From Pseudomonadota bacterium (GTDB lineage Bacteria; Desulfobacterota; Desulfobulbia; Desulfobulbales; Desulfocapsaceae): a stretch of 64,000 nt of DNA. The stretch spans positions 29,846 through 93,845 of the forward strand of contig JAEYNP010000062.1 of the NCBI GenBank assembly GCA_023412495.1. The letters run 5' to 3'. Position numbers and translations under genes: made by a program. The first letter of the stretch is position 1. The number at the start of each line of letters is the position of its first letter. Below are positions 27,191 to 36,180 of the stretch, piece by piece. The notes under the pieces were generated by a model. It saw nothing but the letters and a program-made list of their open reading frames with translations, searched no databases and had not been told where the DNA came from.

Positions 27191-27281
27191 CGTTTTCTTG
27201 CCTCTCCTCATTGCGGCATCAGGGAAGATCGCTCGCCCTCATCCCGGCGTCCCTTTCTTTAAACGTCCCCTCGTCCCGCCG

Positions 27282-27566
27282 TCAGGCGCTGTACATCGAG
27301 TATTCGGTTTCCTCGCCGATCAGGTTGTCGATCTGAGTCTGCAACTCGTTGCGTTTTGGATTGTTCACCCATTTGTTCCAGTCTTCCACCGACCGCCAGG
27401 TACTGACCACCATGCATTCATCCTTCTTGTCGATCCTGTTGAGCGTTTCGCCGGAGATATACCCCGGCTGCTCGAGGGTCAGCGCCCGCAGTTTCTTCAA
27501 CAGCATCGTCAACTCCACCACATTTTTATCCTGCACCTTCCGTTTTATGAAAATCTTCACGCTCAT
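27282..27566 (-). CDS. ABM-domain (antibiotic biosynthesis monooxygenase-like) protein
   Basis: 94 residues of the ABM ferredoxin-like fold: IFIKRKVQDKNVVELTMLLKKLRALTLEQPGYISGETL (split over 5-43), MVVSTWRSVEDWNKWVNNPKR (about 52-72). Such small dimers act as monooxygenases, heme oxygenases or simply ligand-binding domains. Here it lies between the carboxyltransferase genes on the same strand, in an anaerobic-type pathway, so an oxygen-dependent role is unlikely. Its job is unknown. AAAGGAGAT precedes the ATG. Confidence 0.82.
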   Translation of the reverse strand: MSVKIFIKRKVQDKNVVELTMLLKKLRALTLEQPGYISGETLNRIDKKDECMVVSTWRSVEDWNKWVNNPKRNELQTQIDNLIGEETEYSMYSA

Positions 27567-27668
27567 ACGAGATCTCCTTTTCGGTAATAAGATCGATCCC
27601 CCACCGTCTCCCCTTGAGGGGGATAAGTACCTTCTCCAAATTGTTAAAGAGCCAAGGCATTAAACGGT

Positions 27669-29219
27669 TTACAGGGGAATATTGCCATGCTTCTTCATCG
27701 GATTTGTGTCGCGCTTGTTCTGGAGGATGCCGAGGGCCCTGATAATCCTCAACCGGGTCTTCGCCGGCTCGATGATATCATCGATATAGCCGCGCTGCGC
27801 GGCGACATAGGGGTTTGCCACGGTATCCTGATATTCCCTTTCCTTTTCCGCGAGAAAAGCCTTGGGATCCTCTGCCTTCCGCGCCTCTTTGCCATAGAGT
27901 ACGCCAGCCGCGCCCTTGGCACCCATCACCGCGATTTCCGCGCTCGGCCAGGCATAATTGATGTCGCCCCGCAAATGTTTCGAGGACATGACGCAGTACG
28001 CCCCGCCATAGGCCTTGCGGGTGATGACGGTGACCTTCGGGATGGTCGCCTCGGCAAAGGCATAAAGGATCTTCGCGCCGTTGCGGATGACGCCGCCGTA
28101 CTCCTGGGCGGTCCCGGGCAGAAAGCCGGGGACGTCGACGAAGGTGACCACCGGAATGTTGAAGCAGTCGCAGAATCGGACGAACCGGGCTCCCTTCACC
28201 GAGGAATCGATGTCAAGCACGCCGGAGAGGTGGTTCGGCTGGTTGGCGACGATTCCGACGCTCATACCGTTGTAGCGGGCAAAGCCGACGATGAGGTTGG
28301 GGGCGAAGTTTTCCTTCACTTCCAGAAAATCCCGGTTGTCCACCGTCTGGAGGATAACCTCCTTCATATCGTAGGCGGCGTTCGGGTTTTCCGGAATGAT
28401 GGAGTTCAGTTCCGGGGCCTCCCGGTTCGAGGGCTCCGTGCAGGGTACGATCGGCGGGTTCTCCATGTTGTTCTGCGGCAGAAAGGAGAGCAGCCTTCTC
28501 ATGTAGGCGATGGCATCCGCCTCGGAGCTCGCCGGGTAATCGACCACGCCGCTGCGGCTGGCATGCATGGCCGCCCCGCCCAGGGCCTCCTCGGTGACAT
28601 CCTCATGGGTCACCGACTTGACCACCTTCGGACCGGTCAGAAACATGTAGGACTGCTTCTGAACCATGACAATGAAGTCGGTCAGGGCCGGAGAATAGAC
28701 AGCGCCGCCGGCACAGGGTCCGAAGATCGCCGAGATCTGGGGGATGACGCCCGAGCCCATGACATTGCGCTGAAAAATGTAGGAATAACCGGCAAGGCTC
28801 TCGATGCCTTCCTGAATCCGGGCGCCGCCGGAGTCGTTCAGGCCGATGACCGGCGCGCCGTTCTTCATGGCGAGATCCATGATCTTGCAGATCTTCTCGG
28901 CAAAGGTCTCCGACAACGAACCGCCGAGGACGGTGAAATCCTGGGCGAAGACGTAAACGGTCCGGCCGTCGACCGTGCCATGACCGGTGACCACGCCGTC
29001 GCCCGGATAGACCTGTTTATCCATGCCGAAATCACGGCACCTGTGGGTCTTGAACATGTCGAACTCTTCGAAGGAGCCTTTATCCAGAAGCAGGTCGATA
29101 CGCTCCCTGGCAGTAAGGCTACCCTTTTCGTGCTGTTTGTCGATCCTTTGCTGACCGCCACCCAGTCGGGCCTCCGCCCTGAGTTTGTGCAGGTGGTCCA
29201 GTTGGTCACTTGTCTTCAT
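27669..29219 (-). CDS. Carboxyltransferase 12S-type subunit (methylmalonyl-CoA/propionyl-CoA side)
   Basis: 516 residues of the acyl-CoA carboxyltransferase family, with [42 protein letters not shown] and [25 protein letters not shown] in the two crotonase-like halves and the same KKHGNIPL end as MmdA. It moves a carboxyl group between methylmalonyl-CoA and biotin. With the biotin-bearing 5S-type protein downstream it would form a transcarboxylase; propionyl-CoA carboxylase beta is the alternative but no biotin carboxylase gene is present. AAGGAG places the start at 29219, inside a slightly longer frame. Confidence 0.92.
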   Translation of the reverse strand: MKTSDQLDHLHKLRAEARLGGGQQRIDKQHEKGSLTARERIDLLLDKGSFEEFDMFKTHRCRDFGMDKQVYPGDGVVTGHGTVDGRTVYVFAQDFTVLGGSLSETFAEKICKIMDLAMKNGAPVIGLNDSGGARIQEGIESLAGYSYIFQRNVMGSGVIPQISAIFGPCAGGAVYSPALTDFIVMVQKQSYMFLTGPKVVKSVTHEDVTEEALGGAAMHASRSGVVDYPASSEADAIAYMRRLLSFLPQNNMENPPIVPCTEPSNREAPELNSIIPENPNAAYDMKEVILQTVDNRDFLEVKENFAPNLIVGFARYNGMSVGIVANQPNHLSGVLDIDSSVKGARFVRFCDCFNIPVVTFVDVPGFLPGTAQEYGGVIRNGAKILYAFAEATIPKVTVITRKAYGGAYCVMSSKHLRGDINYAWPSAEIAVMGAKGAAGVLYGKEARKAEDPKAFLAEKEREYQDTVANPYVAAQRGYIDDIIEPAKTRLRIIRALGILQNKRDTNPMKKHGNIPL

Positions 29220-29319
29220 AGTCTCTCCTTGAAACAATATTCACCATGCCTTATTCCGGAACCCAACCAGTGCTCCAACCCAGCTGAGCTGCTGGATTAG
29301 TACCTCAAAGGTACATTCA

Positions 29320-30192
29320 TCAGGAAAAAGCTTCCTTGCACAACCTTCCCAAAGAACCCAGATCTTCGCAGACATAGAGGCCGCTCTGCTGCATGGCCGC
29401 TATTTTTGCCGCCGCCGTGCCTTGACCACCGCTGACGATTGCGCCCGCATGACCCATCCGCCGTCCCGGAGGCGCGGTGAGGCCGGCGATAAACCCAACC
29501 ACCGGCTTCTTCATATTGGCCCGGATCCAGGAGGAGGCCTCTTCCTCGGCGTTGCCGCCGATCTCGCCCACCATGACCACCGCCTCGGTGGCAGGATCGG
29601 CGTTGAAGGCCTGGAGGCAGTCGATGAAGCCGGTGCCGTTGACCGGATCGCCGCCGATGCCCACGCAGGTGGTCTGGCCGAGGCCGACCTGGGTCAGCTG
29701 GTGCACGACCTCATAGGTGAGGGTTCCGGAACGGGAGACGACCCCTACCGGGCCGCCCGGCCTGTGGATGACGCCCGGCATGATGCCGATCTTGCACTCT
29801 CCGGGAGTGATGATGCCAGGGCAGTTGGGGCCGATCAGCCGGGTACTCTTGCCGGCCAGGTAGTTCTTGACCTTCATCATGTCCATGACCGGCACCCCCT
29901 CGGTGATGCAGACCACCACCTCAATGCCGGCGTCGACCGCCTCGAAGATGGCGTCCGCGGCAAATGCCGGCGGCACGAAGATCATCGTGGCGTTGGCTCC
30001 GGTCTTGTCCCTTGCCTCCCTGACGGTATTGAAAACCGGCACCTCGTCCATTTTCATGCCGCCCTTCCCCGGCGTCACCCCGGCGACCACCTTGGTGCCG
30101 TAGGCGATACACTGCTGGGTATGGAACTGGCCTTCCTTGCCGGTTATGCCCTGAACCAGAACTCGTGTTTGGGAATTGACGAAAATGCTCAT
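29320..30192 (-). CDS. sucD: Succinyl-CoA synthetase (ADP/GDP-forming) alpha subunit
   Basis: Interconverts succinyl-CoA and succinate with nucleotide phosphorylation. 290 residues: CoA-binding [31 protein letters not shown] (split over 16-46), [15 protein letters not shown], and the phosphohistidine region [18 protein letters not shown] with the catalytic His. Lies 269 bp after sucC on the same strand. That gap shows no clear gene or terminator, so the two may still share a transcript. It ends 100 bp before the 12S-type gene. Confidence 0.96.
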   Translation of the reverse strand: MSIFVNSQTRVLVQGITGKEGQFHTQQCIAYGTKVVAGVTPGKGGMKMDEVPVFNTVREARDKTGANATMIFVPPAFAADAIFEAVDAGIEVVVCITEGVPVMDMMKVKNYLAGKSTRLIGPNCPGIITPGECKIGIMPGVIHRPGGPVGVVSRSGTLTYEVVHQLTQVGLGQTTCVGIGGDPVNGTGFIDCLQAFNADPATEAVVMVGEIGGNAEEEASSWIRANMKKPVVGFIAGLTAPPGRRMGHAGAIVSGGQGTAAAKIAAMQQSGLYVCEDLGSLGRLCKEAFS

Positions 30193-30461
30193 TGTTATCC
30201 TTTGAAAGTAAAATTGTTCATGCTCTTAAATAAGGTCAGGCACTCTCCCTGGATCACCTTTCCCTGTAAAGCAGCACATCAAAAATTTTCCTTGGAATTA
30301 ACAGTATTTTTTATACTGCAGTCACAACTTCGCCAGAGTCTTCAAGGGAAAAAGAGCAGACAACTCGACAATGCGACCCCGATGTGTCGTGTCATGAATC
30401 CGCTGGTTTCCGTTTCGGCTGAAGAGAGTGGCAGTTGACCTTCTGTTGTGACTATCGCGGC

Positions 30462-31619
30462 TTACGCGACAATCTCCGCAACCTTTTTGGCGGCGTCGGC
30501 CAGATCGGTCGCATTTATCAATTTGAGTCCCGACTCGGCAAGGATTCTCCGGCCTTCCTCGACGTTGGTGCCTTCCATACGAACTACGACCGGCACCGAG
30601 AGGTGGACCTTTTTCGCCGCCTGCACCACCCCCTGGGCGAGCACATCGCAGCGGAGAATGCCCCCGAAGATGTTGATCAGGATGCCCTTGACCTTACTGT
30701 CACTCAGGATGATGCGGAAGCCGTTTTCCACCATCTCCGCGCTGGCGCCGCCGCCGACATCGAGAAAGTTCGCCGGCTCGGCCCCCGCCTGCTTGATGAT
30801 GTCCATGGTGGCCATGGCCAGACCCGCCCCGTTCACCATATTACCGACGTTGCCGTCGAGATTGATGTAATTGAGGTTGTACTTGGCTGCTTCGGCCTCG
30901 GTGGGATCGTCCTCGTTGGGATCGTGCATCGCCACGACGTCCGCGTGCCGGAACAAGGCGTTGGAGTCGACGTCGATCTTGGCATCGAGGGCAATGACAG
31001 CATCATCCGCGGTCACGATGAGAGGATTGATTTCGACCAGCGAACAGTCGTAGTCGACGAAAAGATTGTAGAGGTTCTTCAGGATCGCCGAGAATTCCTT
31101 CTGCAGCGCCTTATCGAGCTCAAGGCCGAACATGACCTGCCGCAGATGATGGCTCTGAATGCCGACGAGCGGATTGACTTGCACCTTGATGATCCTGTGC
31201 GGTGTCTTGGCTGCGACCTCCTCGATATCCATACCGCCGTCCTGGCTGGCGATAATGGTGACCGTGGCCGTGCTGCGGTCGGGGATCAGCGAAAGGTACA
31301 TTTCCTTCTTGATCGCCACCCCTTTCTCCACCAGTACCGTCCTGACCACCCGCCCTTCCGGACCGGTCTGCTTGGTGACAAGCGTCATGCCGAGAATGGC
31401 CTCGGCGGCAGCTTGCACCTCTTCCGGCGTTCTCGCCACCTTCACGCCACCGCCCTTGCCTCTGCCGCCGGCATGGATCTGGGCCTTGACGGCCACCGGC
31501 AGCCCCAGTCCGGCCGCGACCTCAGTGATGCCGGCAACGGTGCTGCTCACGCCGCCCTGCGGGGTCGGCACCTTGTATTTGCGAAAGAGCTCCTTCGCCT
31601 GGTATTCGTGAATCTTCAT
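30462..31619 (-). CDS. sucC: Succinyl-CoA synthetase beta subunit
   Basis: 385 residues: N-terminal ATP-grasp MKIHEYQAKELFRKYKVPTP, AQIHAGGRGKGGGVKVA, NPLIVT with metal-binding Asn, and the C-terminal ligase domain with FLDVGGGA and ILINIFGGILRCD. It binds nucleotide and succinate and pairs with SucD. In a propionate-degrading cell it releases succinate with substrate-level phosphorylation. Preceded by prpE 98 bp upstream on the same strand, with hairpins between. Confidence 0.96.
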   Translation of the reverse strand: MKIHEYQAKELFRKYKVPTPQGGVSSTVAGITEVAAGLGLPVAVKAQIHAGGRGKGGGVKVARTPEEVQAAAEAILGMTLVTKQTGPEGRVVRTVLVEKGVAIKKEMYLSLIPDRSTATVTIIASQDGGMDIEEVAAKTPHRIIKVQVNPLVGIQSHHLRQVMFGLELDKALQKEFSAILKNLYNLFVDYDCSLVEINPLIVTADDAVIALDAKIDVDSNALFRHADVVAMHDPNEDDPTEAEAAKYNLNYINLDGNVGNMVNGAGLAMATMDIIKQAGAEPANFLDVGGGASAEMVENGFRIILSDSKVKGILINIFGGILRCDVLAQGVVQAAKKVHLSVPVVVRMEGTNVEEGRRILAESGLKLINATDLADAAKKVAEIVA

Positions 31620-31638
31620 ACACAGTATCCTGGAAAAC

Positions 31639-31700
31639 GGAGCTACGTCTTCGAAGCTCCTGAGATTGAAGATGAGAGCGGCTGCCGGGAAGGCAGCCGC
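31639..31700 (-). terminator. Two hairpins between prpE and sucC
   Basis: A perfect 9-bp stem GCGGCTGCC/GGCAGCCGC with a 5-base loop (31678-31700) lies just after the prpE stop, and GGAGCT/AGCTCC (31639-31660) follows toward sucC. Neither has a strong T tract; partial termination or mRNA processing is likely. Confidence 0.5.
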
Positions 31701-31716
31701 CCCGTTCAGACAGTGA

Positions 31717-33612
31717 CTACTTCTTCACATACCCCATCTTGGTCAACGCCTCGGTGATCTCGTTCAGAATGGCGGGATCATCAATGGTCGAAGGCATCCG
31801 GTACTCCTTGTTATTGGCGATAGACCTCATGGTGCCGCGCAGGATCTTACCGGACCTGGTCTTTGGCAGACGAACCACCTGGCAGGCATCCTTGAAGCAG
31901 GCAATGGGCCCGATGCTCTCGCGCACCATCTTGACCAGTTCCTTCTTGATCTCCTCGCCATCGCGGGTCACGCCGGCCTTGACCACGAACAGACCGACCG
32001 GCAGCTGCCCCTTCATCTGGTCGTCGGCGCCGAAAACCGCACACTCGGCGACGTCGGGATGATTGGAGATGATCTCCTCCATGGCGCCAGTCGACAGACG
32101 ATGGCCGGCGACATTGATGACGTCGTCCATCCGGCCCATGACGTAGACATAACCGTCCTCGTCGATATAGCCGCCGTCACTGGTCTCGTAGTAGCCGGGG
32201 AACTTCGTCATGTAGGATTTGACGAAGCGCTCGTCGTTTCGCCAGAGGGTGGTCAGGGTGCCGGGGGGCAGCGGCAGCTTCACCACGATATTGCCCTCGG
32301 TGCCCTTCGGCACCAATTCGTTTTCGTCGTTCACCACCCGCACGTCATAGCCGGGCATCGGCTTGGTGGGCGAACCTTCCTTCACCGGCAGCTGCTCGAT
32401 GCCGCGGCAATTGCCGACGATGGCCCAGCCGGTCTCGGTTTGCCACCAGTGATCGATGACCGGTACGCGGATCATGTCCTCAGCCCAGTGCAGGGTGTCG
32501 GGGTCGGTTCGCTCGCCGGCCAGGTAGAGGCATTCGAAACAGGAGATGTCGTACTTCTTGATAAATTCCCCTTTAGGATCTTCTTTTTTGATCGCACGGA
32601 AGGCGGTCGGGGCGGTAAAGAGAGACTTCACCTTGTGCTGGGAGATGACGCGCCAGAAAGCTCCGGCATCGGGGGTGCCGATGGGCTTGCCTTCATAGAA
32701 GACGGTGGTCGAACCCTGAAGAAGCGGCGCATAGACGATGTAGGAATGGCCGACGACCCAGCCGACATCAGAGGCCGACCACCAGACATCCCCGGGATCG
32801 ATGTTGTAGAGGTTTTTCATGGTCCAGTAGAGCGCCACCGCATGGCCGCCGTTGTCCCGCAGCACGCCTTTCGGCATGCCGGTCGTGCCGGAGGTGTAGA
32901 GGATGTAGAGCGGATCTGTCGCATCGACCTCGGTGCAGCCGACGGGCTTGGCCTTGCCGGCCAGCTCCATCCAATCCATGTCACGGCCGGCGATCATGCT
33001 CGCCTTCACGAAATCGCGCTGATAGACGATGACCTTGCTCAGCTCATGGGTGGATTGGTCGATAGCGGCATCGACCAGCGGCTTGTATTCCAGGGTCTTC
33101 TTGCCTTCGATGGCTCCCGAGGCGGTGATCAGTATCTTCGGCTGGGCGTGATCGATCCTGATCGCCAGCTCATGCGGGGCGAAACCGCCGAAAACAACGG
33201 AGTGAATGGCCCCCAGCCGGGCACAGGCCAGCATGGCTATTGCCGCTTCGGGGATCATGGGCATGTATATGATGACGGTATCGCCCTTGCCGATACCCTG
33301 GCCGGCCAGCACACCGGCGAAGGTGGAAACTTTTTCCAGCAGCTCGCGATATGTGAACTTCTTGATGGTGTTGGTGACGGGACTGTCGTAGATGAGGGCC
33401 GTCTGGTCGGCCCGGCCGCCTTCGACGTGACGGTCGATGGCGTTATAGCAGGTGTTCATTTTCCCGCCCGGAAACCATTTGTAGAACGGGGCCTTGGAGG
33501 AGTCGAGAACCTTGTCGTACGGTTTGTACCAGGTTATGCTTTTGGCGGCTTCTGCCCAGAATTCTTCAGGATTCGTAATACTGTGCTTAAATACTGCATC
33601 GTAACTAGTCAT
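31717..33612 (-). CDS. prpE: Propionyl-CoA synthetase (acetyl-CoA synthetase family)
   Basis: AMP-forming ligase that activates propionate, 631 residues. ACS_N-like start YDAVFKHSITNPEEFWAEAAKSI, ATP-binding YTSGTTGMPKG, TETGWAIVG and the catalytic-lysine motif PKTRSGK near the C terminus. The LAGERTDPDTLHWAED and HWWQTETGW signature is that of PrpE/ACSS3 rather than Acs. ATG 33612 follows GGAGC by 4 bases; the longer frame to 33681 runs into the promoter. The lysine of PKTRSGK is the known site of inhibitory acylation in this family. Confidence 0.92.
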   Translation of the reverse strand: MTSYDAVFKHSITNPEEFWAEAAKSITWYKPYDKVLDSSKAPFYKWFPGGKMNTCYNAIDRHVEGGRADQTALIYDSPVTNTIKKFTYRELLEKVSTFAGVLAGQGIGKGDTVIIYMPMIPEAAIAMLACARLGAIHSVVFGGFAPHELAIRIDHAQPKILITASGAIEGKKTLEYKPLVDAAIDQSTHELSKVIVYQRDFVKASMIAGRDMDWMELAGKAKPVGCTEVDATDPLYILYTSGTTGMPKGVLRDNGGHAVALYWTMKNLYNIDPGDVWWSASDVGWVVGHSYIVYAPLLQGSTTVFYEGKPIGTPDAGAFWRVISQHKVKSLFTAPTAFRAIKKEDPKGEFIKKYDISCFECLYLAGERTDPDTLHWAEDMIRVPVIDHWWQTETGWAIVGNCRGIEQLPVKEGSPTKPMPGYDVRVVNDENELVPKGTEGNIVVKLPLPPGTLTTLWRNDERFVKSYMTKFPGYYETSDGGYIDEDGYVYVMGRMDDVINVAGHRLSTGAMEEIISNHPDVAECAVFGADDQMKGQLPVGLFVVKAGVTRDGEEIKKELVKMVRESIGPIACFKDACQVVRLPKTRSGKILRGTMRSIANNKEYRMPSTIDDPAILNEITEALTKMGYVKK

Positions 33613-33663
33613 ACCTGCTCCTTTTGGTCTGAATTTTGGTCCATTCACCAGTTTCCATTTTTG

Positions 33664-33712
33664 TCTATACCGCATAGTCAAACAGACTTCAAGCCAAATT
33701 TAACATCGTTAC
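33664..33712 (-). promoter_or_regulatory. prpE promoter with TetR operator upstream
   Basis: On the minus strand TTGAAG (33692-33687), a 17-bp spacer and TATAGA (33669-33664) form a good promoter. GTAACGATGTTAA (33712-33700) lies 7 bp upstream of the -35 box and matches 12 of 13 bases of the tetR1 operator in reverse complement. A weaker related site, AACATTGTTAT, is at about 33922-33932. The 669-bp gap (33613-34281) is otherwise AT-rich with no convincing gene. Confidence 0.68.
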
Positions 33713-34281
33713 TCGCGATGAATCACCTCATTCATTTCCATGAAATATTTTTGTTTCTAATTATAAATAGATAAACGAAATTAACCAATTTCTGGCAAAT
33801 GCAAATTATTTTCAGTAAATCAAAAACAAAAGGGATCGCGTTATTAACGTACACACAGTATATCTTGTTGTTTTAACGATCTTTTCTTTCGTGATTTACA
33901 AACCTTGATTGCTTTCAGAAGAACATTGTTATCTTCTCATTATCTTTCAAAATTGACTTTATTGCAGAATTCAATTATTTTTATTTCCAATCCTACCAAG
34001 ACACAAACAACCAGCTATAGCTACATCACATATGGCATTGAAATACATAGATTTAATACTACTCACCAAAGATTGTCCGGACAAAGCCGAAATCCCCCAC
34101 ACATCCCTCCCCCATAAATTCTTTAGATGATAAAAAGAGAGTGTGGAATAATGTTCTTTTCCTGGCTGCTGCAGCGGCTCGATTCAATCCGGAACCCCTC
34201 CTCCATACGCAACCCAGGCAAAGGCCCCGCCTCCCCCCAAAGCCGTCTGAAAAACGCCGCGGCAGAACTTTCGAGACAGGC

Positions 34282-36180
34282 ATGAAACATCCCGCCAGAC
34301 CGCCTTTGCCGAGTATCGTCCCGGCGAAAATATTCATGCCGGTCCTGCTCATCGTCTTCCTGTTCATCGGCACCTTCTTCGGGTACATCCTGCCGAGAGT
34401 TGAAGAGCATCTGATGGACCGGAAAAGGGAAATGATCCACGCCCTGAGCGAGGCGGCCATGAGCTCCATTCGTTACTACGCGCGGCTCGCCGAGGACAAG
34501 ATCATTTCGGAAGAGGAGGCGAAACGGCAGGCCGCGGCCCAGCTGCGGAGCATCAGGTACGGCCCGGAAAAGAAGGACTATTTCTGGATCAACGATACTC
34601 ATCCGCGAATGATCATGCACCCCTACCGCTCCGATCTGGAGGGCAAGGACGTCACGGATACCGAGGATCCGGCGGGGAAAAAACTCTTCCAGGCTTTTCT
34701 CGCGACCGTCAAGGAAACCGGTGGCGGATATGTCGATTACCATTGGCAGTGGCAGGACGACCAATCCCGGGTCTTTTCGAAGATTTCCTACGTCCAGGAA
34801 TACCGGCCCTGGCACTGGATCATAGGCACCGGGGTCTACGTCGAGGACGTGCGGTCGCAGATCGCCAGAATCACCGAGCGCATGACCTTCATTTTTCTCG
34901 GGATTTTAGGCGTAATTGCCCTGCTGTCGGTGTACGTGGTGTGGCAGGGGGCGACCGGAGAGGCCAGGCGCAGAGAGATGGAAGAATCCCTGCGCAAAAG
35001 CGAGATCAAGTATCGGTTGCTGGCGGAGACCGCGCGTGAGATCATCCTGCTCTTCGATGCCGATCTTCGCATAACCTATGCCAATACCGCCTGGAAACGG
35101 ATAAGCGGCTATGCCTTCGAAGAAACGACCGGCACGGTGGTCACCGGGCTGGTACCGCCTCAGCAACGCCAACCACTTCTCGATACAATCCTGCGGATCG
35201 ATGACGACCAGCCGGACAATTACATCTTCGAGACCAGCTTGATCCTGAAAGATCAGCGGGTCATCCCCGTCGAAGCGACCTTCGCCAAGATGGCATCCGA
35301 TGAACACCGGGCCTCCTTTCTCATGACGGCGAGGGATGTGACGGAGAAAAAGAGGATCGAGGCCCAGGCCAAAATGCAGCAGGAGCAACTCCTGCAGGCC
35401 GACAAGATGGTGTCGCTCGGCACCCTGGTTTCCGGAGTGGCTCACGAGATCAACAACCCGATCTCCTCGGTGATGCTGAATATTCAGGTTTTCGACAGGT
35501 TATGGCAGGCGGTCCAGCCCATCCTCGACTGCCATTACGAAAATTTCGGCGGCATCGATGTAGGGCCGATGGCCTACCCGCAACTGCGGGAGCGTATTCC
35601 AAAACTGCTGCACTTTTCGCAGGAGGGAGTGGAACGTGTCAAGCGGATCGTCGGCGACCTCAAGGAATTTTCCGGACAGAAGCCGGCCGACCTTCGGGAA
35701 ACGGTGAACTTGAACGAGGTGGTGGAAAAGGCGGTCGGCCTGGCCTCAAGCCTCATCAAGAAAGCCACCAACGACTTTCAGGTGGAGTATTACGAAAACC
35801 TTCCCACCCTTCAGGGCAACAGTCAACGACTCGGCCAGGTGGTCATCAACCTTCTGGTGAATGCCACCCAGGCCTTGACCGACTCGAACCAAAGTGTACG
35901 AGTATGTACCGGGTACCTGGAAGAATCGGAAGAGATATTTCTGGAGGTGCGCGATTCAGGTATCGGCATGACGCCGGAAATTCTCGCCCGAATCAAAGAC
36001 CCTTTCTTCACCACGAAGAGAGACAGCAATGGGACGGGCCTCGGCCTCGCCATCTCCGATGCCATAATTCGCAGCCATGGCGGTTGGCTCGACTTTCAAT
36101 CCGAGCCCGGGAAGGGCACGACAGCCACAATCCTGCTGCCTCGTTACAGCCCCGATGAACTCCCCGGGAGGATGATATGA
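34282..36180 (+). CDS. Membrane sensor histidine kinase (Cache-PAS-HisKA-HATPase)
   Basis: 632 residues from ATG 34282. A membrane helix (about 16-36), a periplasmic single-Cache domain with KKDYFWINDTHPRMIMHPY and the WHWIIGTGVYVEDV ending (about 60-190), a second helix (about 202-222), a PAS domain (about 240-365), the H-box SGVAHEINNP, and an ATPase domain with N-box VINLLVNATQAL, DSGIGM and GTGLGLAIS. sCache_2 domains often bind small carboxylates. An upstream in-frame GTG (34141) is possible. The stop overlaps the regulator gene, and the downstream satP gene suggests acetate or a related acid as signal (inference). Confidence 0.92.
   Translation: MKHPARPPLPSIVPAKIFMPVLLIVFLFIGTFFGYILPRVEEHLMDRKREMIHALSEAAMSSIRYYARLAEDKIISEEEAKRQAAAQLRSIRYGPEKKDYFWINDTHPRMIMHPYRSDLEGKDVTDTEDPAGKKLFQAFLATVKETGGGYVDYHWQWQDDQSRVFSKISYVQEYRPWHWIIGTGVYVEDVRSQIARITERMTFIFLGILGVIALLSVYVVWQGATGEARRREMEESLRKSEIKYRLLAETAREIILLFDADLRITYANTAWKRISGYAFEETTGTVVTGLVPPQQRQPLLDTILRIDDDQPDNYIFETSLILKDQRVIPVEATFAKMASDEHRASFLMTARDVTEKKRIEAQAKMQQEQLLQADKMVSLGTLVSGVAHEINNPISSVMLNIQVFDRLWQAVQPILDCHYENFGGIDVGPMAYPQLRERIPKLLHFSQEGVERVKRIVGDLKEFSGQKPADLRETVNLNEVVEKAVGLASSLIKKATNDFQVEYYENLPTLQGNSQRLGQVVINLLVNATQALTDSNQSVRVCTGYLEESEEIFLEVRDSGIGMTPEILARIKDPFFTTKRDSNGTGLGLAISDAIIRSHGGWLDFQSEPGKGTTATILLPRYSPDELPGRMI

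Noticed and set aside
27282..27566. Oxygen-dependent monooxygenase role for the ABM protein
   Set aside because: The surrounding pathway is anaerobic and the ABM fold alone does not establish catalysis; only the domain is called.
27687..29300. 537-codon plus-strand frame opposite the 12S-type gene
   Set aside because: Antisense shadow of a highly conserved carboxyltransferase gene; its residue composition (Gly/Asp/Val/Arg-rich) is typical of such shadows in GC-rich DNA.
32059..33774. 571-codon plus-strand frame opposite prpE
   Set aside because: Antisense shadow; it would also cross the prpE promoter and operator.
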